This document shows, in pieces, positions 1 through 12,479 of a stretch of DNA of 64,000 nucleotides. A program made the position numbers and the translations under genes. The DNA comes from Larix kaempferi. Taxonomy: Eukaryota > Streptophyta > Pinopsida > Pinales > Pinaceae. Location: positions 6,882,001 to 6,946,000 of the forward strand of contig BSBM01000186.1 of assembly GCA_027924585.1 (NCBI GenBank). Direction: 5' to 3'. The first letter of the stretch is position 1. Each line of letters opens with the position of its first letter. The notes beneath the pieces were generated by a model. It did no database searches. It was not told where the DNA came from and saw nothing but the letters and a program-made list of their open reading frames with translations.

Positions 1-370
1 CAAATTCCACTTTCCAAAGCCATAAATCCCACATTTGTCTATTTTTAGGGTTTGCCAGAACTCCTTCGATTTTCACCCAATCGCCCTCAAATTTCACCAC
101 AGAGTTCCTTTCTTAATTCTGCTTCTTTGTCCCTCTTTGACAATTTTTCGCATTCTTTCCCCCCTCTTCTGAAATCCCCATTTTTTGCTTCTGTGTCCAT
201 CAGAAAGTGTCCATAACCTGGTCAAACCCCAATTACCGATCCGAGTTTTTTCCAAATCCAAATTTCCCTTTACTAAATAAGCTTTTGTTTGTGTTTTTCT
301 ATCCATTCCCCCCCCAAAAAAAAAAGAAAAAATCCTGGTTATGGTTGTCACCCGCGCAGGAGCAAACACC
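1..370 (+). other. Noncoding leader upstream of gypsy-1 gag
   Basis: Pyrimidine-rich sequence with a C run followed by an A-rich run near 307-333, directly before the first gag ATG at 371. No convincing gene is present on either strand. By position it should be the 5' untranslated leader of gypsy-1; its 5' LTR and primer site lie outside the window or have decayed, since I could not find a primer-binding site here. Confidence 0.4.
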
Positions 371-2859
371 ATGGAGGAAGCACTTGCAGCCATCCAAACC
401 AAAATCCAAGATCTAGATGAAAAATTTCTCAGCCTCCATCTTCAACATCCATCCATGAACAATAACTGACAGCAATAATATTTTGCAGCCAATGGGTTCT
501 CTTCTTCCAGCAATTCCCGTGGTCCGAAGCTTGAATTTCCTCGCTTCAATGGTACAGATCCTACGAGATGGATCTATCATGCAGAATAGTATTTCAGTCT
601 GCATAATACTTTTGATGTCCAAAAAGTTCCACTTGCATCTTTTCATTTGGAATAGGAATCCCTTCAATGGTACCGTTGGTACATCAAGGCTCATGACGAG
701 CCAAAATGGACAGATTTTTGCCAACTCCTTTTGCAATGATTTGGTCCTAGTGCTTTTGATGACTTCACCGGAGCACTCACTAAACTTCGTCAAAGTGGCA
801 TTGTGAGAGAGTATCAGACAGAATTTGAGAAACTAGCCAATCACATAGAAGGATTGTCTGATGAATTCTACAGGAGTTGTTTTATCAGTGGTCTTAAGGA
901 TGAAATCTTGTCGGAGGTTAAAATGTTCTATCTCTACACAATGATGGAAGTCCTAGGGTTGGCTAAGTTGGTAGAAGACAAGATTGCAGCCCAATAGCAC
1001 TCCAAACCCACTTTTGTTCCCTTTCGAAATATGGTTTCTCAATGACCTCCCATCCTGCTAGCTCCTCGACCAACTCCTATCAAGCATCTGTCTGAAATAG
1101 AAATGCAGGCATGAAGAGAAAAATATGTTTGTTATAATTGTGATGATAAATTCACTCGGGGACATAGATGTGTTCAACAAAAGCTCTATCTCTTGGATAT
1201 GGATTCTCCGCCTGCCTCTACAATTGGTGAAGAAACTCTAGATACAATGGATGATCAGGTCGACATTCAGGAGCTTCCTATTGACCCCCCATCTTAGAAT
1301 GAACAACCAGAGATATCTCTCCATGCTTTATCCGACGTCACCACCCCCCAAACAATGTGGATCAGGGGTTACTTCAAGAAGCTCCCTCTTACAATACTCA
1401 TTGATTCTGGTAGCACTCATAACTTCATTGACCCTCGGATCGCCAAACATGCTGATTGTTTTGTCTATCCTTGCTCCAACTTTGAAGTCATGGTTGCCAA
1501 AGGGGGCACCTTACCTTGCAAGGGGAAGTGTCACAATGTGCGTATCTCTCTGGAAGATTATAACATGCACTCTAACATGTTTTCCTTGTCCCTAGGCATA
1601 TGTGATGTGGTTTTGGGCATTCAATGGTTACGCACACTTGGCCCCATATTATGGGATTTTGCTAAACTTTGGATGCAGTTTTCAATCAATAGGAAACAAC
1701 ACAAATTTAAGGGCTTACAATAAGGGTCTCTCCCTATCATCAATTCACATCGCCTGGAAAATATCCTTAAGAATAATTTCCATGGTGTCATCGCTCAACT
1801 CCATTCCATTCAGATGCACCCATCAACAGTCTCCCCTACATCCTTGTATAGATCTGTAGGTGTCCTTGTTGAACCAGTGGGCTTGTCACCTTCAAGAGAC
1901 CTTTTCAGCAAGAATTTAGCCACATCTACATCTGAGAAAGAAATGATGGCTATTTTGCATGCAGTACAGAAGTGGCAGCCACACCTATTAGGGAATTATT
2001 TATGCATCAAGACTAATCTCCAGAGTCTAGAAAATTTCCTAGAACAATGGGTCTCCTCCCTAGCACACCTGAAATGGGTTATCCAACTCATGGTTTATGC
2101 CTATGTGATCACGTATAAGAAGGGTAAGGACAATATGGTGGCAGATGCTCCTTCTCGCACATTTGATGACCTAGTTTCTCTTACAGCTATTTCTCTACTT
2201 GTCCCAAATTGGTTGCAATCTATTCAACAGGGCTATCTCTTCTACGAACTCCATGCTTCTTCATCAGCAGGGCACTCTGGGTTCCTCAAAATGTATGTCT
2301 GGGAACAATGTAAGTTCTTTTGGTAGGGATTGAAAATGACAATTCAACAGATGGTGGCTGACTGTGAAACGACACTCCTTCGGGGACTGCTTGAACCCTT
2401 GCCCATCCCTACACAAATTTGGACAACTATTTCTATGGATTTCCTAGAATCATTGGAGTGGTATAATACCACATCTAAAAGGACACCATATGAAGTAGTC
2501 TATGGACAGGAACCGCCATTTCTTATTCCATACACCCTCAGTATCTCCCTAGTTCAAGCAATTGACTCGGTTCTTCGAAATTGTGATCAGATTCTTCTCA
2601 TTCTATAGGACAATCTTCACATGGCAAGAATTTGACTGAAACAACAAGTCGATCAGCACCGTTTTCAGCATACTTTTCACGCAGATGATATGGTTCTTCT
2701 TCATCTACAGCATTCCAAGCAACCCTCCCTGAAACTCAAGAGGCATTAGTGGCCCAGAATGCAACCAGAGGATGCTACAGGGGAACCACTCCTTCAGATT
2801 CTGCATCAATTTCCACATCTAAAGCTTTGAGGACAAAGCATTTTCTAAGGGAGAGGGGA
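371..2859 (+). pseudogene. Gypsy-1 gag-pol remnant, RT deleted
   Basis: Ty3/gypsy polyprotein remnant. Every recognisable part lies in the same frame from the ATG at 371: gag (about 371-1000), one CCHC-like zinc knuckle ending in GHRC (about 1130-1171), an aspartic protease with D-S-G at 1403-1411, an RNase H segment (about 1890-2160) and integrase pieces (about 2250-2760). The RT palm that should lie between protease and RNase H is absent; the frame passes from the protease tail into RNase H within about 170 bases. The integrase core is also shortened. The frame carries many stops (for example after codons about 32, 65, 90 and 122) but seems free of indel frameshifts. The element is dead. 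The family call is firm. The lineage is less so: the GHRC knuckle and a gag-pol in one frame suggest a chromovirus-like group. Confidence 0.85.
2849..2859 (+). promoter_or_regulatory. Gypsy-1 polypurine tract
   Basis: A purine run (GGGAGAGGGGA) lies immediately before TGTTAGG, the expected PPT/3' LTR junction. It would prime plus-strand DNA synthesis. It follows the integrase C-terminal remnant by about 90 bases, which is normal for this family. Confidence 0.7.
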
Positions 2860-3240
2860 TGTTAGGAACCCATGTCAACCCTTCTATTTACTTTGTTACT
2901 ATATTTTTGTTGGAAGCATATGCTTTGTAAGTCGTCCCGTAGTATTTGTTGATCCATAGTTTGTCTTATTATTGTTGGATGCAATGCTTTGTAAGTCATC
3001 CCGTAGTAATTGTTGATCCATATTTTGTATTGGCCCATGGTTTGTATTGACACATGGTGTTGACCAATGGTATTGGCCTCTAGAATTAGTATATAAGTTT
3101 TTGTTGAGACCAATGAAGGTACCATGAAGTTATTTGTATTGATCTTGCTCAAAGGAGGTTGCCTCCTGGAAGTGGCCTGCGATCAACATAAAAGTGATTA
3201 TGAGTTCTGTTATTTCTGCTATCTCATGTGTTTTAATTAA
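2860..3240 (+). repeat. Gypsy-1 3' LTR (partial)
   Basis: Starts with TGTTAGGAACCC right after the polypurine tract. It holds a TATA-like TATATAA at 3090-3096 and an imperfect tandem duplication of about 63 bp (about 2907-3035) built on GCTTTGTAAGTC. The right end is uncertain because LINE sequence begins at about 3240-3262, so this LTR may have been cut by the LINE insertion or by deletion. No second copy lies in the window. Confidence 0.65.
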
Positions 3241-6200
3241 TTAATTATTGCAGGTTCTCCACATCTTAATTCAACTACGTTCTTTTCTATCCTGATCAAT
3301 GGGCACCTGTCTAATTTTTTCAAGCCTACGAGGGGCATACGACAAGAGGACCCCCTTTCTCCCTTTCTCTTTGTGATCATGACAGAAGATCTTGGCATGC
3401 TTATTTCGCATTTTGTTGATCAAGGGAAAATCAAAGGTCTTAAATTCCCACCGTATGATAAGTCTATAACACATCAACAGTTTGTGGAAGACACTCTCCT
3501 AGTGGGTCATTCTTCTATTCAGGAAGCTAGACAAATTAAGAAGGCACTGAATATCTTCTTAAGAGCTTTGGGGCTTACATTGAATATGGACAAATCCTTG
3601 ATTTTCTTCTTTAATACTCCGCCTGCTAGCTAAAGGAACATAGTTAGGATTTTAGCTTTAACTAAGAAATCCCTTCCAACCAAATACATGGGTTCTCCCC
3701 TATCTGATGCTATCCTTAAGAAGACTTGTTGGGAAGAACTCTTAAGTAAAATGAGGGAGAGACTCTAAAATTGGACGTTTCGAGCTTTAAACTTACTGGG
3801 ATGTGTTATTCTTGTTAAAAATGTTCTTCAAAAAATGCCTCTATACCTCTTTTTTGTCCTCTCGGCTCCTAAATATGTCCTGAGGGAGATCAGAAATATA
3901 GAATGTTCTTTCCTTTGGGGAGGCACTATGGAACAGAAAAAATGGCCCCTGGTGGCTTGGGAGACTCTGTGTACATCAAAACTTGAAGAAGGTCTTGGAC
4001 TCCGGGATCCTGAGAAGATGAGCATTGTTTGTGGAGAAAAGATTTGGTGGAGGTGGCTCAATCATACGAACGAGCAATGGGCTAGTTTCTGGGGCATGAA
4101 ATATGCTCATAATATTGAAAATGAGGACTGGGTTAGGATGGATGGGTCGGAACAGGGGTCACACATTTGGAACATGGCTAGAAAGGGATGTGACCTGATA
4201 AGAAAACACAGTTTTTGGGAGGTCAAACAAGGATCATCATCTAATCTGTGGTCGGATGCATGGCAACAAGAACAACCCCTTCTAACTTTGGTGAATGATA
4301 TCCCTCCAGATTCACCAGTTTTTAACCATGATTGGAAGATGATTGCATGCCATTGGCAGGAGGAACCGAATGATCGAGGGTTTCGGGTATGGAAGTCTCT
4401 GATTTGGTGGATGGAGACACTATGGGGAGGAAATTGGCAAATGCATCCATGAAACTTTGCAACAACGACAGATCAAATTTTAGTTGGGTCTGGACCTGTT
4501 GCGCTGGGGGCATCGGCCGAAAGGTATGTTCACCATGAAAGAGGCTTATTACATTCAGGGTGGTCATGATACACCTATTGCTGATAAGATTTGGAAATTC
4601 CTTTGGGATGCTAAAATCTAGCCTAAAATTACTCTCTTCATTTGGCTAGTGCTGAAAGGGAATATTTTAACGTGGGATAACCTTACAAAGCGGGGATTTG
4701 AGGGACCCTCCTATTGCATTCTATGTGGAAAGCATGGGGAAACAATTTCACACCTTCTTGACGAGTGCAGCATCTCCTCGGAACTATGGGATAAGGGCGC
4801 TATGATCTTCCGTATGACAGATAGAATACGAATTGACTCGACACATTCAATTAAGGGCTGGAGAAAGGATCCTTTCCATGGGAGAATCCTGAACAGAATT
4901 TGGGAACTATTCCCCAGTTTTCTTATGTGGGATGTGTGGAAGGAACGTAATCAAAGAATTTTCAGAGGGAAAATTCAGAATTGCACTATTATTTGGAACC
5001 AAATTCAATGTGGTATTATAGAGACTCTACAATTAGCTCAGTGGAATGAGAAGGATCTGAAATTACCAGCAATTGAAGTAAATATTCAGAAGAATTGGGG
5101 CATTGGGGCGCCACCTAACTATATCGGGCATAATCATCCTCTGAGAACTTCCATGGAAAGCCAGGTGGCTTGGTCTACACCTTTACCTAGTTGTCTTAAG
5201 CACAACATTGATGGTGCATCAAAGGGTAATCCTAGGAACGCTGGCTATGGTGGGGTTGTGTGGGATGACAAAGCAAGTGTCCTGTTTAGCTATTATGGTC
5301 ATCTGGGCCTTGATACCAATAATGCGAATGAATCTGAGGTAATGATACAGGGTGTAAGCATGGCCGCTCGTCGTGGCATTACAAGTCTCCACGTGGAGGG
5401 GGAGTCCAAATTAATTATCCAGCTTGCCACTAGGTTGGCTAATGGGACACGAGCGGCTAAGTTGGTGCCTACTTGGAGGTTAGCATGGAGCATGACATGC
5501 TTAGAAAACATTATTAAAATGATGACCTATGCCACCTTTTACCACGTTCGATAGAGCGCAAACTGCTTAGCTGACGTGCTTGCAAACTAGGGTGCTAGTT
5601 GTAGTAATGAGGGATGGGGTGGCGATGCCCTCAACATGCCAATGAGCACGTGTCGAGTTAGATGTCTTCAAATTGTTGAAAGTGACATGTGTTCGATGGG
5701 TGAGGTTGCTGGCAGTCCTTTGACGTAATGTGAAGTTATGGTTTTTAATAGATGGGATACTCGGGACGGCAAGAGTTATGAGTGATCTTTTGTGACTCCT
5801 TCAGGATATTTAACAACATGTCCTTCCCCTTATGAGTTTTCTAGGAGGACAGTGATGATTTGAGATCTGAAGTGTGGGATGGAGACTAGTAATCTATTCC
5901 CCATGATTTGGATGAAGGTTGCTGATCAAAGTGATGATGTTATGACGTTTTCCAAGGACGAAGAGCATTATTGCAGAGCTGGGACAATTATGGGGAATTT
6001 AATGGTGGTTAGTGGCGAAGGGCCTTTAAATTACCTCTATCGGGTTGGCTCTCGACACTTCTGTGACTTGTCTGAGAAGGAGTGTGTCTTGTTGAGTTTA
6101 TTTGTGTTTTCCTGTGGTGGTGAGAGTGAGCAGTTATCTGTGGAGAGAATGCCTTTGAGGGGTCACCCTGATCGTAGAGGTCAGAGTATCCAGGGTGAAC

Positions 6201-7279
6201 CTAGTAATCCTTCCCGGGATGTTGAACCCGTAACTGCCGCTAGTCAGGAGCAGTGGCGAGCGACCATGATCGTGGTGTTTTTTCATCATCTTTTTCCTGA
6301 GCAACTGCAAAGGGATTTAAAGCAGATGGAAGGCCATTTATGGAGGATGGTGGGAGAATAGGAACTGCCACCTGAGTCAGTGGCTATGGCGGACTAGATC
6401 CATGATCCAGGTCACACCAGAGGATGTATGGCTCTTTATAATAGAGTGGTGGTCATTCTCTAGGTCATGAAAACTCTCATTGCTCAGACACAGGCGGCTT
6501 GGGTGGACAATCTGGCGGAGTCCCAATGACTGAAAAAACTGGAGGAGAACTGTAAGGAGCATGCTAATGAGACCCATTGGATACATATGAAGTTGTCTAC
6601 CATTTCCAGGGAATTGGGTATCTCTTTCTTAACTCGCCCCAAGAAAGTTGATAATCCAAAGGTTATTGATCTCCGGGGCAAGGCTGGTGAGATGGATGAC
6701 ACGCCGGTCATTAACATTGAAGATGATCAGGGACCTGTGTGATGACTCTATGGATGTGCCGATGAGCTGGGTCACCTCAATACTACTTTAGTTCCTGAAG
6801 AATGTGTTCCGTCCTGATGCTGGTGGTGACTCTTGATGTTTTGGTGGTGTTTAGACCTTTTTCTGGGTTTTGTAAGTGGACATACGACTGGCTTTTGCTT
6901 CAGCCCCTACTTTGTTAATCTGTTTTGGCTTCTATTTAGAGTCTTACGGATTATGGGTATCGGATTACCTCTTGGGAAGGCATGTTATCTCGGCGTACTT
7001 CAGTGTATTGGGTTTTGTAATGCCTGCTCTCTTGGCTTACTTTGTTTTCAGTCTATTAATAGCTTCCTGTAGATGATTTATCGATGGTATCGTCCTTTTA
7101 GCTATGTTCTGGATTGTAATACTTGATCTCTGGTTTTGTGTATGGGCTTATGTTGATCAGAAGAGTTTATATCGCTGTGGTGGCTACTTAAGCCCCATGA
7201 CTATTGTAAAGATGTATATTGTAACTTTGGTCTCACTATTAATAGAACGATGCTTTTTTTTTTGCTTAAAAAAAAAATT
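3240..7279 (+). mobile_element. 5'-truncated LINE (L1-type, RNase H-bearing)
   Basis: Non-LTR retrotransposon on +. It starts inside the RT domain (5' truncation is typical of target-primed integration), continues through a zinc-binding RVT region and RNase H, and ends with an A run near 7268-7278 after a 3' region of about 530 bases. It abuts the LTR of gypsy-1. I could not identify a target-site duplication, so the left boundary is approximate. Confidence 0.8.
3262..6741 (+). pseudogene. LINE ORF2 remnant: RT, zf-RVT, RNase H, C-terminal extension
   Basis: Reverse transcriptase/RNase H of a plant L1-like LINE, which copies its RNA at a nicked target. Visible parts are the RT block with the P-T-R-G-I-R-Q-x-D-P-L-S-P motif (about 3325-3363), a metal-site box reading F-V-E-D (3481-3492) instead of F-A-D-D, RT thumb sequence (3640-4440), a zinc-binding RVT segment with C-x2-C and H-x3-D-E-C (about 4700-4775), and RNase H with D-G-A-S-K-G-N-P and a later Glu and Asp/Glu (about 5200-5590). 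The frame of 4649-5554 continues past RNase H to a TGA at 6741 with nine stops but no indel. Other stops and a frameshift lie near 3630, 3765 and 4450. The element is inactive: the endonuclease and half of RT are missing. Confidence 0.8.
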
Positions 7280-8304
7280 TGATGTTGTAATCATATATTT
7301 ATAATAAAAAATCTATGAAAAGAAATTTATCAACATGGTTACACCAAAATAATATATCAAATCGACATTACATTTGATCTACTAATTCCTTTTCTCTAGA
7401 TTTATTTTAGGAGGTAAAATGCTTTCTCTTTTATATGAAAGCTATACACCTACTAAAATTTTATTTTTGAACTTTTTGTATAAAAGAGCATCATCAAAAT
7501 CACAAAATCTAATTTAACAAAGTGAAATTCCAAAAATTATAAAATAAAATAAAGTTGGAAAAAAATGAATTAAAATATTTTTTTAAGTCAAGATCATATT
7601 TTACAATAATCTAGATAAACAAGTGAGATCGCCACCAAAGCTATTTAGGACTTCCATTTGATGAAATGTTTGATAAAATAAAAAACAATTGAAAAATAAC
7701 CTGAGTGTAACTCTAAGAAACTATATATTTATTTAGTTGTGTACATGATTGAAATTTAAATATTATATTTCATTTTGACATTAATCTTAATGTTATTTTC
7801 CATCATGGTAAAAAAGATAAATGTTTACCAAAATACACTTCAAATATTAAAAAAAGATTTTAACGAGGATTTTTTTTTAATGGATGATTGTTTTATAAAA
7901 TATCTTATGTTACTTTGGTGCTTCTCATGAGGTTTGATTGTGTGCCTTAGAAACTCCTCTAAAAAGAAGAAGGGAGAGATGGTTCCACATAACCCTCAAG
8001 TAATTGTTGTTTCCTTTGTATTGGATATTATACCCATATAATGTGCCATTCATTTATGTGAATGTATATTCTCATGCATTTATGTTGTTGTTATTACCAC
8101 TATACTATAATTATATACTAAAATCTATTATCAAAACAATATAATTTAATTATCAAGAGAATATCTCTATCACCTTTGGAGCTTCACACTTGATAGATAT
8201 TTATTTTATTACAAAATAAATCTTCATTTAATTACAAATAGTTTGTGATTATTTTATTAGGCCTAAAAAATAATATCCATTAATTATTTTTATTTGATTT
8301 ATTA
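7280..8304. other. AT-rich gene-free spacer
   Basis: About 1 kb of AT-rich DNA with short A and T runs and no ORF that looks like a protein. No LTR, terminal repeat or RNA gene was recognised. It separates the LINE tail from repeat A copy 1. Confidence 0.5.
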
Positions 8305-8936
8305 CATATGTAATGAACTATTTAAACATAATTAGCTTTGATATAAACATAAAAGGTTCATTTTATCAACATACGTGAAAACTAATTACCAAACTTTCAT
8401 CATAATTTATATCTAAAATGGACTTATTATAAATTTATTATTAATTTATAATTAATAATAGGTCATTTTATTTGGTTTCCATACTCAAAATTTTGTCACG
8501 AAAGTCAATTTATCTATTTACAGTAAAATGACTTATTATTAATTGTCTTGATAATGTACATAGGAATAAACAAAAGTTAAAATGTGCCACCTCATAAATA
8601 TATCAATAAACTTTTGCTTGACTTTTGTAGGAATTCATTTTCTTAAACACAAGGTTATAAAATTGTGGCCATCAAGTTTTGTTTTATTCAACGTACAAAT
8701 AAATGGTTACATCATAACTGCGGCCACATTACTTATCTGAGATGCCCGGGAGACTTTATTTTTTATTCGTATAATGAAATTTCAAATTCCTTTCACATAA
8801 TGGAATACCATGCGATCTAATATGAACGCTAATTTTGTTTTGACAGGTCTATATTTCGAGATGACGCTCCACGTAAAGAAGGATTTATTAATGCCACGTA
8901 ATTTTTGTCTTTTCTGTATTAAAAAAAATTATGTAA

Positions 8937-9035
8937 ATGGAGAGTTGTCCATGTCAATCAGAAAAGCATCCTCGTTACTCCTCCGCGTTGTATGTAGATG
9001 GAGAGTTGTCCATGTCAATCAGAAAAACATCCCGA
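8937..9035 (+). repeat. Two-copy 61-bp tandem repeat
   Basis: The string ATGGAGAGTTGTCCATGTCA recurs 61 bases later with only a few changes in the flanking bases. It lies in the part of repeat A copy 1 that copy 2 lacks, so it belongs to an insertion or replacement private to this copy. Confidence 0.75.
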
Positions 9036-11068
9036 GTAGCCGTTATGAAAACGGCATTCTTATCCAAAAAAGCAATGTAAAAATTCTTTAATGGAATGGG
9101 ATCCAAAGGTGAGTGTACAGTGAGAAGATTCTGAGCTCCCAGCGAGGGTTTCCAGAGTTGTTTAGGAGTAGGACGCATGTTGCTACTGAGATGTGCAACC
9201 TCTGGATAGCTGCCCCTTGCTTTACTCCACAAATTCGACATCATGATCGCTTAATGACTCTCACTTCTTAGCGTAGGAATTCTTCTCTCGAATCCGACTG
9301 CACCAACTTCCTTGTTGACACGGAGATTTATCAAACAGTCGTTAACTCTGGAATCCGACTGCACCAACTCCCTCTAGGTCAGGACATTGATTGCCCTAGC
9401 TTTTCTTGCTCTCTTTAGCTAACCCTACAGTCCATTATCGAATTTTTCAAATTTGTGTTAAATTATTCTGGAAACACTTCCCTGCCCCTGCTATCTTTTT
9501 CAGTTGCAAGTAGTTCTTCGGCAAATGGCATTCGTCTCGCTTGAATTAGATCGTGTTCGCCCTTATTTTCGTGGGATTTCTTTGGGTGTTGATTTGAACT
9601 TTTTCTTATTTTTTTAGCCGTGGTATTCCTCATGAGATTGCCCTGTGTTATGAATCATATCCAACAGAAATGAAATGGAAAAAATGATCGGTAGATGTTC
9701 TTCTGTGGATGATGGACACCCGACCATCGGTAGCGTGGATTTCTGTCACTTATTTCAGAAGCTCCGACAGAGATCATATAATGTCTACCAATGGAGGAGG
9801 TTTGCTTGCAGACTGAAGTGAGACCCATTCCACCCCACATTCAAACTGATTGCGGTCACGAAAGAGAAGCTTTGGATGGTCTACTTCCCTCACACTTGCA
9901 CGCTGATTGGGTTTCATCAATGAAAATTCAACTCTGTGCAGGAAAGAAGCTTGACAAATTCATAGAGCAAGTAGTCCAGTCGACAACTTCTCTGTGGACA
10001 ACCTGTTATCATTATTGCCTTTCAGATTCATATTTGCTGTTATATTGTTTGAAAAAACCCGTTAATGGATTTCATATATGTTATTTGGTTTATTGATTTT
10101 GTGCAGTGATTAATCGGTATTCGTCCAATATGTTTGAGAAGTACTGCACAACGTGTGCCATTTTTTCATATGGTTGGCCGATCATACGAAAGGGAATTGA
10201 CTCAATTTCATGTTGGATGATGGACACTTAAAGCAGGTATATTTAATATGATTTGCTTTAATGAAAGGAAGGAAAGAAGAAGTAGATTAAATTAATAGAT
10301 TATTTTGTTATGATTATTTTGATAGCTTTATTTTAAAAATATATTTTACATAACTCTGTACAAGAAAACACATAAAAGAAATGCATTAGATTATTTGCTA
10401 TAAATACTTTTAAAGTGCGTTTTTAATGGAAATCTTATATCTATTAAGTTCGTTATGATGGAAGTTGAGAAGGAATATTAAATCTAATTAGCTCTCTTTA
10501 CATAATTGGGTTTAAGCTCAAAGCCTACCTACCACTGAGCCTCACCAATAGAGGCTCATATCTTCTCATTTTTATAATTACATAGAACTAACATTGGGAG
10601 GATATTGAATTTTCAAAGAAAATCCATTGAGGAGGGAAGAATTGTTATGTTGCCTAAACAAATTGTTGTAAGAAAAACGGAGCAATGGACAAGGTGAATC
10701 CCTTGTGGCCAGTATTTATTTGAGCTTTCTTTCCCACTGTGGCCAGTACGTTTTCCCATTGTTGTGTCTTGTTCGCTAGTTCATTTCCTGAGGTCGAGCT
10801 GCCTTTCAGCTGTGCAATCGTGTGTTGCGTTACGCCATGCCAAGCGTTCTGAATCTGCCTTAGTGTCATTCTCTTCTCTATGTCTTGACTTTATTAAATG
10901 AAAAAGCAAATGAATGACAATATTTTTTCTACTCAACATTGTGATTTACATAAATTTTTATTTCTGATTTTCATAAATTTTTATTTCTATCCGTGTGTAG
11001 AATTAAATTATTTATTTAAGTATATTTTTACGGGATGTAAAAATTTTCGTGATAATACCTGTGATCTG

Positions 11069-11215
11069 GCATTTTGTCAATACTATTCCTGTAGCAGTGT
11101 TCACATTTTGTCTCTTTTATTCTGTCTAAATATATCACATTGTCAATACTATTCCTGTTGTAGTGTTCACATTTTATATCTCTTTTATTCTGTCTAAATA
11201 TATCACAGATTCTTT
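11069..11215 (+). repeat. Local tandem duplication of about 66 bp in repeat A copy 1
   Basis: A block with CAATACTATTCCTGT, TGTTCACATTTT and CTAAATATATCACA occurs twice in tandem. Repeat A copy 2 also shows two versions of the block (about 58720-58920) but with a longer period, so the two copies expanded it differently after separating. Confidence 0.65.
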
Positions 11216-12479
11216 AACTATTTGTTTAAATTTTTATAGGCTTATTTTGCACACTTCTACACTTTTTTTCATTCATATTTTTAGATAAAGAAAATCGTAT
11301 GATATTCTTTAAAATATTTAATTCAATTTTATTTTATAAAAATATTTTAATTTTAAGAAAATCTTATGATATTCTGTAAAATATTTTTATTTTATATATA
11401 TATATGACGAAGGTGATTATTGCCCTAAATTAGGGTTGGTAGTAGATAGTCCTCTTCAATATAAAACACTACGATTTTAGGATCCTTATACATTAAGTAC
11501 ATTTCAAACCAAAAATATAGGGTCACGCACCTATTCTATTTTTTAAACAATTTTCTAGTTTATTATTTTGTAGTTAATTTAGGCTTCTTTGTCTTGTAAT
11601 ATGATATATCCATTTTTTAAGTAACACTTTATTTTTTAACTTTTATTAAATTATTCCAAATGCTAAATGTAGAAATGAATAATTAAAGATTAATTTTTGC
11701 ATACCTTTTATTCTATGATTTTGTCTTTTTTAGGTTAGACACGAAATAGAGTAATGATTAAAATGCGAGTAGTGTTATTGTTTTAATTTTTATTTAAAAA
11801 TATATTTTATTCGAGAACTTAGTTATCTTGAAATCTCTCTTTATTATATTATTAGAATTTATTTAGTTTTTGTTTTTTAAGTTAGATATATGATGAGAAA
11901 TAGAGTGATGATTAGAATGAGAATAGTATTATTTTTTCTAATTTTTATTTTAATTTTTTTTTGAAAGAATTAATTCTCTTGAAATCTCTTTATTATATTT
12001 TTGGAATTTATTTAGTTGATGGATATATGTAATATTTAAGACAATGGATTGTAAAATATAAATATGTAGTTTTTTAATATATGCTTTAATGAAAATATTA
12101 CTAATAGATGCACATGTAAAGTATATTAAAATTGTGAGGAGTATATTATTTTTCTTTCTTTCTTATAGTGTTATTTATTTATATTATTATAATCTAGTAC
12201 TTTGATATATTTTTATTGCGATGGATCTTATAGAGGGGTGCACAAGAGAGAGGTCAAAGGAAGGGAAGAAGCATTGAAGAGGAAGGTAAGGGTATCTGAG
12301 GGAGTTTGGCAACGGTAAAGGAGGAGAACATGGGGAGAGGAAGGGAACAAAGGAATACATACAAACATATGAAGATGGTGGGTTATAGAAGGAGTAGGTA
12401 GGGATGTGAGAAAAAAAAAAAAAAAGATAGGAAGGACAATAAGGAACAGAGGATGACAGACAATTGAAGGGTAGAGGAT

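Noticed and set aside
6833-7304. Hydrophobic open frames resembling membrane proteins
   Set aside because: They lie in the T-rich 3' region of the LINE; Phe/Leu-rich translations follow from base composition.
9655-10096. Short open frames on both strands as small genes
   Set aside because: They lie within repeat A, are not conserved in copy 2 (a deletion removes much of the region), and match no protein I know.
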